Source: an uncultured Akkermansia sp. | Lineage (GTDB): Bacteria > Verrucomicrobiota > Verrucomicrobiia > Verrucomicrobiales > Akkermansiaceae | Assembly: GCA_944390825.1 (NCBI GenBank) | Contig: CALXRG010000008.1 | Location: 32,191-96,190, forward strand | DNA length: 64,000 nucleotides | Direction of reading: 5' to 3' | In this document: piece by piece, positions 53,219-62,965 of the stretch | Layout of the letters: each line of letters opens with the position of its first letter | Position numbering within the stretch: the stretch's first letter is position 1 | Made by a program: the position numbers and the translations under genes | The notes under the pieces: model-generated | What the model saw: the letters and a program-made list of their open reading frames with translations, nothing else | Databases searched by the model: none | Told to the model about the DNA's origin: nothing

Positions 53219-56200
53219 TCAGGCAGGGGACGGTACCACCAGCGTCACAATCTGGAAAGGCCGCAGACGCAGGGCCCTGGAGCTGTGCTGTCCCGTGGTT
53301 CCGGTAAGCGTAGCCCGGGCGGAAGCCGCCGGATCCGGCGGCTCGGACAGAAAGACAGGATACGCACCGGGCCAGTCGGGCAGGGAATCCTCCAGCAGGT
53401 TGGCCACCACCGGTGCCGGTGCATCCGGCGGGCCCAGCAGGAGACAATCAGCTTCGCGCCCGGCGGTTTCGACGAGGCGGATGACGAGGTCGTCCGAGTG
53501 CTCGGCCCGTTTGAGTACTTCCATCTGCACCGTGTTGCAGATGTAGAGCCTGTAGGGGGCTGGGGATGCCGTGCGTGCGGCCATGCCGGGCAGGACGATG
53601 GGCTCGCGGTTGAGTGCCGCCGCGGCGTCCGGGATGATGTTGCTTTCCGCGGGGATGTCCCAGCCATGCGGCAGCAGACTGTAGGTGAAGTGGTGCTCCC
53701 CTTCCTCATGGCGGTAGTCCGGGTAGAGGGCAGAGCGCAGCAGGGTGAGCTCGAGCGTGTTGCGGCGCAGTTTGGAGCCGTACTTGCAGTCGTTGAGCAG
53801 CGCCAGTCCGTAGCCCGGGGAACTCAGATCGATATAGCGCTGGCAGGGTACTTCAAACTTCGCCATATCCCAACTGGTGTTACTGTGCAGCGTGCGCTCC
53901 GCGTAGCCGTACTGGATTTCGTAGAAGCCCCGGGGATGCGGCAGATCGATGCGGAACTCCACCCGCAGGACGCGGCGCTGCTCATGCCAGTCCACGGTGG
54001 TCTCAAAATTGAGCTGCTGAGAGTTTGCCGGAAGCACGAGCTTCTGGCAGATGGTGGAGTCCCCCACGTGGTACACCACCGGCAGCAGACAGCCCGCCGC
54101 GCTTTCTTCCAGCCGGCCGACTTCCACCCGGTGCGGCCGCAGCGGGGCCCCTTCAGTGCGGTACCACTGGTCGATGTCCCAGCCTTCATAGTTGTTCGGC
54201 CGGTCGACGTAAAGCACGAGGTCATTGCCCGGAGCAGAAAAACGCAGCGTGCGGCCCTCCCTGAAATCACGCAGACAGACCAGCCGGGCCGTGTGGGGAT
54301 CGAGGCCATAGGCGACGCTGCTGTTGGCCATCCAGAGGAGCCCGGGGAAATCCGCCCGCAGTGTGGCCATCTCCTCATGAGGCGGCTCGCGGAAGAAAGC
54401 AGGCGCCTGGTCTTCGCCCGCTGGGCGCAGCGTCAGGCACTGCTGCCAGGGGATACTGACCAGTGCCCGCACGGCCGTGCCATCGCTGTCTTCCAGCAGA
54501 GGAACCGCGACGCCGCGCGTATCGGCGAGCCGCTGGCCTCGGCAGCACTCCGGCAGCCTGACCAGCCCCTCCCAGTCGCCGGGCAGGGTGTTGATCAGGG
54601 TGACGGCACCTTCCTCCGGCGTGCACAGCCCGGAAGCGAGAGAGCAGGTGAGTTCCCGGCACTCGTCCAGGGCGGCGGCAAGCTCCCTCTCCGTGTTTTC
54701 GTAGGTCTGCTGGATGGATGAGCCAGGGATGATATCGTGAAACTGGTTGAGCAGCAGAGTGCGCCAGAGCCGTGTGAGCCCTTCGCGCGGATAGCACTGT
54801 GCCGGCAGACAGCTTGCAACCCACTCCAGAGCCGTCAGCGCCTGCTCCAGCCGTCGGTTGAGCCGCTTGGTGCGTGCCTGATTCGTCAGCGTGCCGCGGT
54901 GCATCTCCAAGTAGAGCTCGCCCTCCCACTCGGGCAGGAGGTCACGGTAGCGCTCCAGAGCATGGAAGAACTCCCCGGCCGTGCTGAAGCGGGAGGCCGG
55001 GCACCCTTCCAGCCGGCGCACGCGCAGCTCCCGTTCCAGGTGACCCTCCGCCGGGCCGCCGCCGCCATCACCGAGCCCGATGAGAGAGGTAAACAGCGGC
55101 GCCACATCCGCCTGCGCGTAATTGTTCTGCCCATGTGTGCGGCGGATGGGATCCGCCTCGGAGGAATAAGTGTCCTCCGGCGGGAAATGCGTCAGCACAT
55201 CGCTGCCGTCGATACCCCTCCAGATGAAGCTGTGGTGCGGGAACTTATTGTACTGGCTCCAGGAAAGCTTTTGGGTCAGGAAATACGGGCAACCGCAGAG
55301 GCGCAGGATCTGAGGCAGCGCGGCAGAATAGCCGAAAACATCCGGCAGCCAGAGGTTCTCCACCCGGCGACCGAAGTGCTGCCGGTAAAAATTCTGCCCG
55401 TGCAGGAATTGTCTCACCATCGATTCACCCGAGATGATGTTGCAATCCGCCTCCACCCACATGCCTCCCTGAAGCTCCCAGCGGCCATCCGCCACGGCCT
55501 GTTGAATCCTGCTGAAAAGCCGGGGAGCCCGCTGGCGCACAAACTCATAAAGCTGCGGCTGCGAGGCGCCGAAGACGTAGCCGGGGTAGCGGCGGATCAT
55601 CTCCAGCTGGCTGGCAAACGTGCGAACCGCCTTGCGGGCCCCTTCCTGCACCGTCCACAGCCACGCGACATCCAGGTGAGCATGGCCAATCGTGTAGACC
55701 TGCAACGCGGAGGAAACCGCAGGGCGTGCCAGCTCGGGGGCCAGCACGCGGCGCGCTGCCGCTGCCCGTCCCGGGTCATCGCCGTAGGCATCCGCAGCCG
55801 CATTGAGCACCGTCAGCAACTGGCGCCGGCGGTAGGAGCCCTCCGGCTGGCACTTGCATAGCTGGTAGAGCACCTCATAGTCATAGTAGAGCTGCCAGGC
55901 CTCACGGTTGAGCAGACCGAGGCGCATCAGCTTCGCCGTTGCGTTAAACTGCCCGCCTATACCATCCCCGGAGCGGTGGGGATCCGTGACAAGATTCACG
56001 CCAAACAGAGAGCTGCCCGTGCACTCCGCCATGAACTCCAGCCGCTTGCCCCGCCGCATCCAGTCCTGCGGAAAAAACAGATCTTTCTGGTACGTCTCAT
56101 TAAACACCGAACACCCCGTCACCGCATACCAAGGCTGGTCGTCGGCATCCACAATAAGGCATTCACCGCTCATGTTGAGCGCAAACGCCAGCTCCCCGTC

Positions 56201-56449
56201 CTCCCATCCGTCCGGGATGTCGACAGAAGCACGGATCCAGGCGTTTTCCCAGGGCCCGCCCCAGCGATCCCCCTCATGCAGCGGGAGGAAATCGCGGCTC
56301 CGGACCTCACCGGGGTGCAACTCGTGTCGGCCGACGTTGACGTATTCGACCTCCAGCGGAATGGTTTTCAGAAAACGGTCGTTGTAGACCCGTCCCAAAA
56401 ACAGCTCACAGCGGCGCAGACGTAAGGAAAATTCTTCGGAAAACATCAC
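53219..56449 (-). CDS. Alpha-mannosidase, GH38
   Basis: A 1076-residue retaining alpha-mannosidase. After an N-terminal beta domain, the catalytic domain shows VYTIGHAHLDVAWLWTVQEG (metal His and Asp260), GASQPQLYEFVRQRAPRLF, GGMWVEADCNIISGESMVRQ, and the nucleophile in ENLWLPDVFGYSAALPQI (Asp370). NQFHDIIPGSSIQQTYENTE is the conserved distal histidine segment. The C-terminal beta-sandwich domains include FRIDLPHPRGFYEIQYGYAE. There is no signal peptide, so it acts in the cytoplasm, like mycobacterial or vacuolar-type GH38 enzymes that trim alpha-linked mannose. It is divergent from the beta-mannosidase-symporter pair, with about 96 bases between starts. Confidence 0.96.
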   Translation of the reverse strand: MMFSEEFSLRLRRCELFLGRVYNDRFLKTIPLEVEYVNVGRHELHPGEVRSRDFLPLHEGDRWGGPWENAWIRASVDIPDGWEDGELAFALNMSGECLIVDADDQPWYAVTGCSVFNETYQKDLFFPQDWMRRGKRLEFMAECTGSSLFGVNLVTDPHRSGDGIGGQFNATAKLMRLGLLNREAWQLYYDYEVLYQLCKCQPEGSYRRRQLLTVLNAAADAYGDDPGRAAAARRVLAPELARPAVSSALQVYTIGHAHLDVAWLWTVQEGARKAVRTFASQLEMIRRYPGYVFGASQPQLYEFVRQRAPRLFSRIQQAVADGRWELQGGMWVEADCNIISGESMVRQFLHGQNFYRQHFGRRVENLWLPDVFGYSAALPQILRLCGCPYFLTQKLSWSQYNKFPHHSFIWRGIDGSDVLTHFPPEDTYSSEADPIRRTHGQNNYAQADVAPLFTSLIGLGDGGGGPAEGHLERELRVRRLEGCPASRFSTAGEFFHALERYRDLLPEWEGELYLEMHRGTLTNQARTKRLNRRLEQALTALEWVASCLPAQCYPREGLTRLWRTLLLNQFHDIIPGSSIQQTYENTERELAAALDECRELTCSLASGLCTPEEGAVTLINTLPGDWEGLVRLPECCRGQRLADTRGVAVPLLEDSDGTAVRALVSIPWQQCLTLRPAGEDQAPAFFREPPHEEMATLRADFPGLLWMANSSVAYGLDPHTARLVCLRDFREGRTLRFSAPGNDLVLYVDRPNNYEGWDIDQWYRTEGAPLRPHRVEVGRLEESAAGCLLPVVYHVGDSTICQKLVLPANSQQLNFETTVDWHEQRRVLRVEFRIDLPHPRGFYEIQYGYAERTLHSNTSWDMAKFEVPCQRYIDLSSPGYGLALLNDCKYGSKLRRNTLELTLLRSALYPDYRHEEGEHHFTYSLLPHGWDIPAESNIIPDAAAALNREPIVLPGMAARTASPAPYRLYICNTVQMEVLKRAEHSDDLVIRLVETAGREADCLLLGPPDAPAPVVANLLEDSLPDWPGAYPVFLSEPPDPAASARATLTGTTGQHSSRALRLRPFQIVTLVVPSPA

Positions 56450-56507
56450 TTTTGAGTTTGCCTCAGGTTACCATGCCGCGCACCGTCTCTGCAAGCCAAA
56501 TGTGACA

Positions 56508-56536
56508 TTGACAGCAGGAAAAAGCTTCGATATACT
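56508..56536 (+). promoter_or_regulatory. Promoter of the beta-mannosidase-symporter unit
   Basis: Perfect TTGACA (56508-56513), 17 bases, TATACT (56531-56536), then 9 bases to ATG 56546. It is the closest match to consensus in the window. Confidence 0.75.
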
Positions 56537-56545
56537 CCAGGAACC

Positions 56546-59071
56546 ATGCAGACGGAAAACGCAGTGCGGACACTGGATTTATCGGGCACCTGGGAACTGT
56601 CGGGCGGCGGAGTTTGCCTGCCGGCTGCCATGCCCGGTGACCAGTACAGCGCCCTGCATGCCGCCGGACTGATACCCGATCCGCTGATCGGCCTGAACGA
56701 GACCGCCGTGCAACCGTGGCGCGAACACGTCTGGAGCTTCCGCCGGGACTTCGACGTACCGTCCTCACTGCTGGACTGCGGAGAAGTTCACCTTCAGCTG
56801 GAGAGCATTGACACCGTTGCCGTCATCCTGCTCAACGGCGTGGAAATCGCACAAAGCTCCAACATGTTTCGCCCGCTCTGCCTCCCGGTGCGGCATCACC
56901 TGCACCCCGGCAGCAACCGTTTGGAAGTCCGTATCCGCCCGGCGCACCAGGAAGCCGCCTCCCGGGCTGCCGCCGCGCGCCTTGAGCTGGGAATGGACCT
57001 CGCCGCCCCCGTGTCGGACAACAACCGACTCCCCGCCATGAACATGCTGCGCAAAGTCCAGTGCCATGCCGGCTGGGACTGGGGCCCCTGCCTGATGGTC
57101 TGCGGTCTCTACGGCCAGATGCGCTTGCTCGGGGTGCAGCGGGCGAGAATTGAACACGCGTTCACAGTGAGCCGGCCGGAAAACGAAACGGACATCGACG
57201 GCCCATGGATTGTGGACGTGAGTGTCCGGGTGCATCGCGCAGAAGCCATCTCCCCCGAGCCCCTGACACTACGTGCCGAACTGGAAGAAACACCCGGCGT
57301 GACCGTGGAAATTCCAGCCGACAGCGTAGACCATCACTTCACCCTGCGCATCCCCAAGCCCCGGCTATGGTACCCGGCGGGGCAGGGGGAGCAGGCCCTC
57401 TACCGTCTCCGCCTCACCCTTTATCCCGTCGCCGCCTGCGATTTGCCCGCCTACCTCGAACAGGGAGGCCCCTGCGACGACACCCTCACCCGCCACCTCG
57501 GCCTGCGTACACTGGAAGTCATCCGCCGCCGGGACGCTATCGGCGAAAGCCTGACCATCGCCGTCAACGGCCGCGAAATCTTCTGCAAAGGCGCCAACTG
57601 GATCCCCTGCGACGCCCTGCCGGCCCGGCAAACCCCTGACGTTTACGCCAGGCTGCTGGGCGACGCCGTCGCAGCCAACATGAACATGCTGCGCGTCTGG
57701 GGCGGCGGCCAGTGGGAGAGTGAGGACTTCTACGAATGCTGTGACCGCCTCGGCCTGCTTCTCTGGCACGACTGCATGTTTGCCTGCATGCACTACCCGG
57801 CCACCGGGGCCTTCCTTGCGGACATCCGCGAGGAGATCCGCGGCCAAATCCTCCGCCTGCGCGACCACCCCTGCATCGCCCTCTGGTGCGGCGACAACGA
57901 ATGCGCCGGCACCTGCGCCGGCGGCGACGCCCCGGCCCAAGCCGCCGCCATGGAGAACTACCACCGCTTCAACACCTGCGTCGCTCAAACCGTCCGAGCC
58001 GCCGACCCCACCCGCCTCTTCTGGCCGAGTTCCCCCAGCAACGGCGAAGGCAGTCTCATCGGCTCCTGGCACGACGACACCACCGGCGACATGCACTACT
58101 GGGCCGTCTGGCACGGCAGCAAACCCTTTGAAGCCTACCGCGACGTCCGCCCGCGCTTTTGCAGCGAGTTCGGCTTCCAATCCTTCCCCGCCGCCGGCAC
58201 CGTCGCCCGCTACACCGGCGGCAGCGAGCAGAAAGTGGATGCCCCCATCATGACCCTGCACCAAAAGCAAACCGGCGGCAACCAGCGCATCACCCGCATG
58301 TTTGAGCGCTACTTCCATCATCCGCGCAGCTTCGGGGATTTCCTGTACCTCAGCCAGGTTCAGCAGGCCATGGCCATCCGCACCGCCGTCGAATACTGGC
58401 GTCACAGCAAACCCATCTGCATGGGCACCCTCTACTGGCAACTCAACGACAACTGGCCCGCCGCCTCCTGGTCCTCCATCGACTACGACGGCCGCTGGAA
58501 GCAGCTCCACTACCACGCCGCCCGCTTCTACGCCCCGGTAGCCATCGCCCTCCTCGGGCAGGAGCTTGAAGCCCGACTGAGCATCGTCAGCGACCTGCCC
58601 ATCCCCTGCCGGTGCCGCATCCTCGTCCGCTGGATGACCTTCGAAGGCGGCGTCCTCTCCCGCTGGCACTTTATCCTCACCCTGCCGCCCAACGCCCCTG
58701 CCACCGAAGCAGGCCGCATCCCCCTGCAACACCTCGACCCCAGCGCCGGCTTCCTCGTCGCCGACCTCGAAGCCGACGACCTGCAGGGCCGGCACCACCG
58801 CCAGCGCATCACCCACTTCCTGAGCGCCCCCAAACACTGCCGGCTTGCCCGTGCCCAGGTAACCATGCAGCACACCGCCGACACCATCACCCTGAGCACA
58901 GACAAACCCGTCTTCTACCTCACCGTCGGCACCACCGATGCCCCCCTGCTGCTCAGCGACAACTCCATCACCCTGTTGCCCGGCGAACAAACCACCCTCC
59001 ACGTGCAGCGCGGCGGCCCCATCACCCCCGGGCGGCTCACCCTGCAGCACCTCCGGCAAACCTACCGCTAA
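56546..59071 (+). CDS. Beta-mannosidase, GH2
   Basis: An 841-residue glycoside hydrolase 2 enzyme of the mannosidase type. The N-terminal sugar-binding domain starts LDLSGTWELSGGG and contains LESIDTVAVILLNGVEIAQS and HAGWDWGPCLMVCGLYG, typical of beta-mannosidases. The barrel has GREIFCKGANWIPCDALPAR, MLRVWGGGQWESEDFYECCD, the acid/base Glu452 in IALWCGDNEC and the nucleophile Glu541 in RFCSEFGFQSFP. No signal peptide is visible. It removes beta-linked mannose, for example the core Man-beta-1,4-GlcNAc of N-glycans, in the cytoplasm. The symporter gene follows after 65 bases. Confidence 0.96.
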   Translation: MQTENAVRTLDLSGTWELSGGGVCLPAAMPGDQYSALHAAGLIPDPLIGLNETAVQPWREHVWSFRRDFDVPSSLLDCGEVHLQLESIDTVAVILLNGVEIAQSSNMFRPLCLPVRHHLHPGSNRLEVRIRPAHQEAASRAAAARLELGMDLAAPVSDNNRLPAMNMLRKVQCHAGWDWGPCLMVCGLYGQMRLLGVQRARIEHAFTVSRPENETDIDGPWIVDVSVRVHRAEAISPEPLTLRAELEETPGVTVEIPADSVDHHFTLRIPKPRLWYPAGQGEQALYRLRLTLYPVAACDLPAYLEQGGPCDDTLTRHLGLRTLEVIRRRDAIGESLTIAVNGREIFCKGANWIPCDALPARQTPDVYARLLGDAVAANMNMLRVWGGGQWESEDFYECCDRLGLLLWHDCMFACMHYPATGAFLADIREEIRGQILRLRDHPCIALWCGDNECAGTCAGGDAPAQAAAMENYHRFNTCVAQTVRAADPTRLFWPSSPSNGEGSLIGSWHDDTTGDMHYWAVWHGSKPFEAYRDVRPRFCSEFGFQSFPAAGTVARYTGGSEQKVDAPIMTLHQKQTGGNQRITRMFERYFHHPRSFGDFLYLSQVQQAMAIRTAVEYWRHSKPICMGTLYWQLNDNWPAASWSSIDYDGRWKQLHYHAARFYAPVAIALLGQELEARLSIVSDLPIPCRCRILVRWMTFEGGVLSRWHFILTLPPNAPATEAGRIPLQHLDPSAGFLVADLEADDLQGRHHRQRITHFLSAPKHCRLARAQVTMQHTADTITLSTDKPVFYLTVGTTDAPLLLSDNSITLLPGEQTTLHVQRGGPITPGRLTLQHLRQTYR

Positions 59072-59136
59072 CCCCGCCACCACAACCGGCAAACAACCCT
59101 CACCGCCCGCCCCGCCCGTCACACCTCGCGCACCCC

Positions 59137-61710
59137 ATGCCACTTCTCGACTGGATTCTCCTGATCATCCCCGTCCTCACCGTCCTCCTCTGCGCCCTCT
59201 GGGCGCAGCGCTACCAGCGGGGCGTCGCGGACTTCCTCAGCGCGGGACGAGTCGGCGGGCGCTACGTCATGTCCGTTGCCTCGGAAATGGCCGGCATGGG
59301 GCTCATCACCGTCGTCGCCGCCACCGAAGCCTACTACCGCTCCGGCATGGGCTACGCCTTCTGGGAAATGCTCTACCTGCCCGTCGGCTTCGTCCTGGGG
59401 CTCACCGGCTTCTGCACCTACCGCTTCCGCGAAACCCGGGCCATGACCATGGGGCAATTCTTCGAAATGCGCTTCAGCCGCAGCTTCCGGGTCACCGCCG
59501 CCATCATCCAATCCCTCTCCGGCATCATCAACTACGCCATCTTTCCCGCCGTTGGCGCCCGCTTCCTCATCTACTACCTTGAACTCCCCACACACCTCGA
59601 CATCGCAGGATGCAGCCTGCCCAGCTTCCAGCTCGTCATGGCCGCCTTCCTCGGCATCGCCCTGCTCATCACCCTGCTGGGCGGGCAAGTCACCGTGCTT
59701 GTCACCGACTGCGTCCAAGGCCTCTTCAGCTACCCCATGTACCTGATCATCCTCGGCTACATCCTGTGGAAATTCGACTGGAGCAGCCAAGTCATGCCCG
59801 TCCTCTGCGCCAAAGACCCCGGCCACAGCCTCCTCAACCCCTTTGAAATCGAAAACCTGCGCGACTTCAACGCCTTCTACGTCTTCGTCGGCATCACCGG
59901 CATGTTCCTTGGCCGGCTCACCTGGGGCGGCACCCAAGGCTTCAACAGCTCCGCCCGCAACGCCCACGAAGCCCGCATGGGCAACCTGCTCGGCACCTGG
60001 CGCGCCCAATTCTACAAATGGATGAGCCTCATCCTCGCCATCACCGCCCTCGTCTACCTCAACAGCCGCGACTACGCCACAGAAGCCCACAGCGTCCGCA
60101 GCCACCTCGCCGACCGCGTTGCTGCCGACGTCGCCCCCGCCCACGCCGACACCCTCCGCGCCCAATTCGCCACCATCCCCCCACGCACCCAATTCTCCAC
60201 CACCTACACCGACCACGCCACCTGGGCCGCCGAAAACACCGACCCCTTCCTGAGCACCGCCAAAACCACCCTCTCCATCCCCCTCAACGGCATAGAAAGC
60301 AACTGTAGCGGGGAAAGTGACCCGGGCAGGGAAGGCGACCGGGATCAGCTCCTACTCAGCCCCGAAGGCCGCAGCTTCAGCACCATCTACAGCCAGATGA
60401 CCGTCTCCGTAGCCCTGCGGCACCTGTTACCCAGCGGCCTCATCGGCATCTTCTGTGCCCTCATGATCTTCCTGCTCATCTCCACCGACACCTCCTACCT
60501 GCACTCCTGGGGCAGCATCCTCGTCCAGGACTTCGTCCTCCCCCTCTGCCGCCGCCCCCTCACCCCCCCGCAGCAACTGCGAGCCCTGCGCCTCGCCATC
60601 GCCGGCGTCGCCGCCTTCGCCTACCTCTTCAGCAGCACCTTCGCCCAAATCGACTTCATCCTCATGTTCTTCGCCATCACCGGAGCCTTCTGGGCCGGCG
60701 CCGGCGCCGTCATCACCCTGGGACTCTACTGGAGCCGCGGCACCACACAAGGCGCCTTTTCCTCCCTCATCGCCGGAGCCCTCATCGCCCTGAGCGGCTT
60801 TGCCGGGCAAAAATGGTGGCCCGAACTCTACAGCCTCCTCGCCGCCCACGGCTGGGACACCCCCATCAGCCACCTCTGCGACGCCATCACCTCCTGGTGC
60901 TCCCCCTACATCATCTGGCACATCAACCCCGAAAAATTCCCCATCAACTCCCAGGAAATCCTCTTCATCACCAACGGCGTCTCCCTCCTCGCCTTCATCC
61001 TCGTCTCCCTAGCCACCTGCCGCCGCCCCTACAACATGGAGCGCCTCCTCCACCGCGGCCCCTGGCGCATCGAAAGCAACCCAGCGCCGACCCCCCCCGC
61101 AGCCCCCGCCACCGCATCAGCCCACCCCCCCGTCACCACAGCCCACCCCACAGAAGCCTCCACCCCCGCCGCCACCTGCGCAGGAGCCGCCACCCGACAC
61201 AGCCTCTCCCGCTACTTGCACGAGCGCGTTCTCGGCATCGACAACCAATTCACCCGCAGCGACCGCCTCATCGCCTGGGCCGCCTTCCTCTGGTCCTTCG
61301 GCTACATCTTCCTCCTCTGCTTCGTCACCGTCGTCATCTGGAACCTCATCTCACCCTGGCCCGACACCTGGTGGGGACACTACTTCTACACCACCATCTA
61401 CCTCGGCACAGCCCTCCTCGGCATCGTCTTCACCATCTGGTTCACCTGGGGCGGCCTGAGAGATCTCCGCGCCCTCTTCCGCGACCTGAGCACCCGGCGC
61501 GACCGCAGCGACCTGGACAACGGCAGCGTCATCGGCCACATCTCCGCCGCCGACACCATCCACTTCAGCGAAAGCCACCCGCCACCAAACACACCCTGCC
61601 ACCACACCGCCGTGCCGCACCCCGACGGGAACCTCAGCCCACAGGAACCTCAGCCGACAGTCGGACAACACCACGGGATTCGCGCACGGACACCCGCACC
61701 CGGAGACTAG
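59137..61710 (+). CDS. SSS-family sodium:solute symporter, enlarged
   Basis: An 857-residue member of the SLC5/SSS family. The first helix (LLDWILLIIPVLTVLLCALW) and the segment YQRGVADFLSAGRVGGRYVM, MGLITVVAATEAYYRSGMGY, GMFLGRLTWGGTQGF are SSS-like. About 13-15 membrane helices are visible. It is longer than usual (500-600): an extramembrane insert lies at about residues 308-415, and a Pro/Ala/Thr-rich linker at about 648-690 precedes two more helices (AWAAFLWSFGYIFLLCFVTV and GTALLGIVFTIWFTWGG) and a polar tail. The start ATG 59137 begins the first helix. Given the neighbours, a mannoside or mannose-containing sugar substrate is inferred. It ends in TAG. Confidence 0.9.
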   Translation: MPLLDWILLIIPVLTVLLCALWAQRYQRGVADFLSAGRVGGRYVMSVASEMAGMGLITVVAATEAYYRSGMGYAFWEMLYLPVGFVLGLTGFCTYRFRETRAMTMGQFFEMRFSRSFRVTAAIIQSLSGIINYAIFPAVGARFLIYYLELPTHLDIAGCSLPSFQLVMAAFLGIALLITLLGGQVTVLVTDCVQGLFSYPMYLIILGYILWKFDWSSQVMPVLCAKDPGHSLLNPFEIENLRDFNAFYVFVGITGMFLGRLTWGGTQGFNSSARNAHEARMGNLLGTWRAQFYKWMSLILAITALVYLNSRDYATEAHSVRSHLADRVAADVAPAHADTLRAQFATIPPRTQFSTTYTDHATWAAENTDPFLSTAKTTLSIPLNGIESNCSGESDPGREGDRDQLLLSPEGRSFSTIYSQMTVSVALRHLLPSGLIGIFCALMIFLLISTDTSYLHSWGSILVQDFVLPLCRRPLTPPQQLRALRLAIAGVAAFAYLFSSTFAQIDFILMFFAITGAFWAGAGAVITLGLYWSRGTTQGAFSSLIAGALIALSGFAGQKWWPELYSLLAAHGWDTPISHLCDAITSWCSPYIIWHINPEKFPINSQEILFITNGVSLLAFILVSLATCRRPYNMERLLHRGPWRIESNPAPTPPAAPATASAHPPVTTAHPTEASTPAATCAGAATRHSLSRYLHERVLGIDNQFTRSDRLIAWAAFLWSFGYIFLLCFVTVVIWNLISPWPDTWWGHYFYTTIYLGTALLGIVFTIWFTWGGLRDLRALFRDLSTRRDRSDLDNGSVIGHISAADTIHFSESHPPPNTPCHHTAVPHPDGNLSPQEPQPTVGQHHGIRARTPAPGD

Positions 61711-61744
61711 CGCTGCCACCCCATCATCAGGAAAGGCTGGCGAT

Positions 61745-62707
61745 TCACGCAACGCGCCTCACCACCGGCAGCCGCCGCAGCTCACCCGGCAGCCTCGGAT
61801 CCAGAACCGGATCCTTATCCCCGTACCTCCAATTCGACAAGTGAGCAACAAACCAACCATGATGCAAAGGAATCCTCCAGCGCGCCGCTGGGGCATCAGC
61901 CTCAGTTGACTCCCCCTCGGGAGAGAAAACGCGGCGTTCGGCGAGATAAGCACGCAACGCGTGCGTCTGCGGATCGTGCACATGAGCCGGGTAAACACAA
62001 GAACCCTCATGATCCGGGTAAAGCGCCGCACCCGCCAGAACAGGCGAATGGAAACACGGATCCGTCGCCTCCGCATACAGCGCACGCAACATATACTCCT
62101 GCAGCAGCTCCGGCGCCTCCCGGGAAAGCTTCTCCAAATTCGGCACCATTAGCACAGACACCGCCTCCCCACCCGTGCGGTCAGGCACGACATCCGGCAG
62201 CCTCTGCTTCATCTCAATGAGCTTTCTGACACGGGGCGGAATCTCGAAATTGCAAAAAAACGTCATACCCCTCGGCAGCACAAAAACCCTATCCTCCGGC
62301 ACCGACAACCCGCGGGCGAACGTATCATACCCGCCCGCAAAAGACTGGACAAACAACAGGAAACCCACCCCGAGCGCCACAACCGCCGCCAGTACAGCCA
62401 CCCCCCAGCAGCGCAGCAACCGCCGCCCCTCCCCGCGCCCGAGCAAACGCACCGACATCACCACCAGCCACAGCGGCACCGTCAACCCCGCCAGCACACC
62501 CGCCTAAAACAACACACCACCAACCCAAAGAAGCGCATACAACCACAGCGGCCATATCTGAAACGCGTCATAAACCCACTCAACACAACAATCCAGCAAA
62601 ACCCCGGTCACCAGGGCAGCCGACGCCCCCACAGGCAGCAACCAACTGCTTCCCAGAAAACACCGCAAGCCTCCCGTGATGGTGTGCATTACTCGCTTCA
62701 TATCCAC
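61745..62707 (-). pseudogene. Membrane protein gene interrupted by TAG
   Basis: The reading frame from ATG 62707 encodes KRVMHTITGGLRCFLGSSW, a hydrophobic stretch and WPLWLYALLWVGGVLF, then meets TAG at 62504-62506. The same frame continues AGVLAGLTVPLWLVVMSVRL and runs 250 further codons to TGA 61745. The stop falls inside one continuous hydrophobic helix, so the two halves were once one 319-residue protein: about three membrane helices, then a soluble domain (VLPRGMTFFCNFEIPPRVRK, LQEYMLRALYAEATDPCFHS, LHHGWFVAHLSNWRYGDKD). The soluble part may use GTG 62497 as a start, but it would lack the first helices. No family recognised. TAG serves as a normal stop elsewhere in the window. Confidence 0.72.
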
Positions 62708-62895
62708 GTATTTGAACAGTCCTGAAACTCTCTACCCCAATGCCTCACATCCTTGTACCACAAGCCGCGCTGCAAGTCAACGGCAGCGGCGACATTCGCC
62801 CATATCCCCCGCTGGACAGACCCCTAGCGTTGCCCCCAGACAAACTAAAGACCAACACGTCACCACCCCCATTGCTCCTTCAGGCGAACAGCCCC

Positions 62896-62907
62896 GTTCA
62901 TGTGAAC
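62896..62907. other. Short inverted repeat before the recombinase gene
   Basis: GTTCA-TG-TGAAC, with GAACAGC also repeated directly at 62886-62892 and 62904-62910. It lies 23 bases upstream of the putative -35 and might be an operator. Confidence 0.3.
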
Positions 62908-62929
62908 AGCTTCGGAGATCGTAACAAAC

Positions 62930-62959
62930 TAGACAAAAGCAAAGCCATCCGCCTATGCT
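62930..62959 (+). promoter_or_regulatory. Putative promoter of the recombinase gene
   Basis: TAGACA (62930-62935), 18 bases, TATGCT (62954-62959), then 6 bases to ATG 62966. Confidence 0.45.
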
Positions 62960-62965
62960 ACGGGC

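Noticed and set aside
57365..59143. A 592-codon open frame on the minus strand opposite the beta-mannosidase gene
   Set aside because: Composition is almost only Val, Gly, Ala, Asp and Glu; the plus-strand frame has every GH2 motif.
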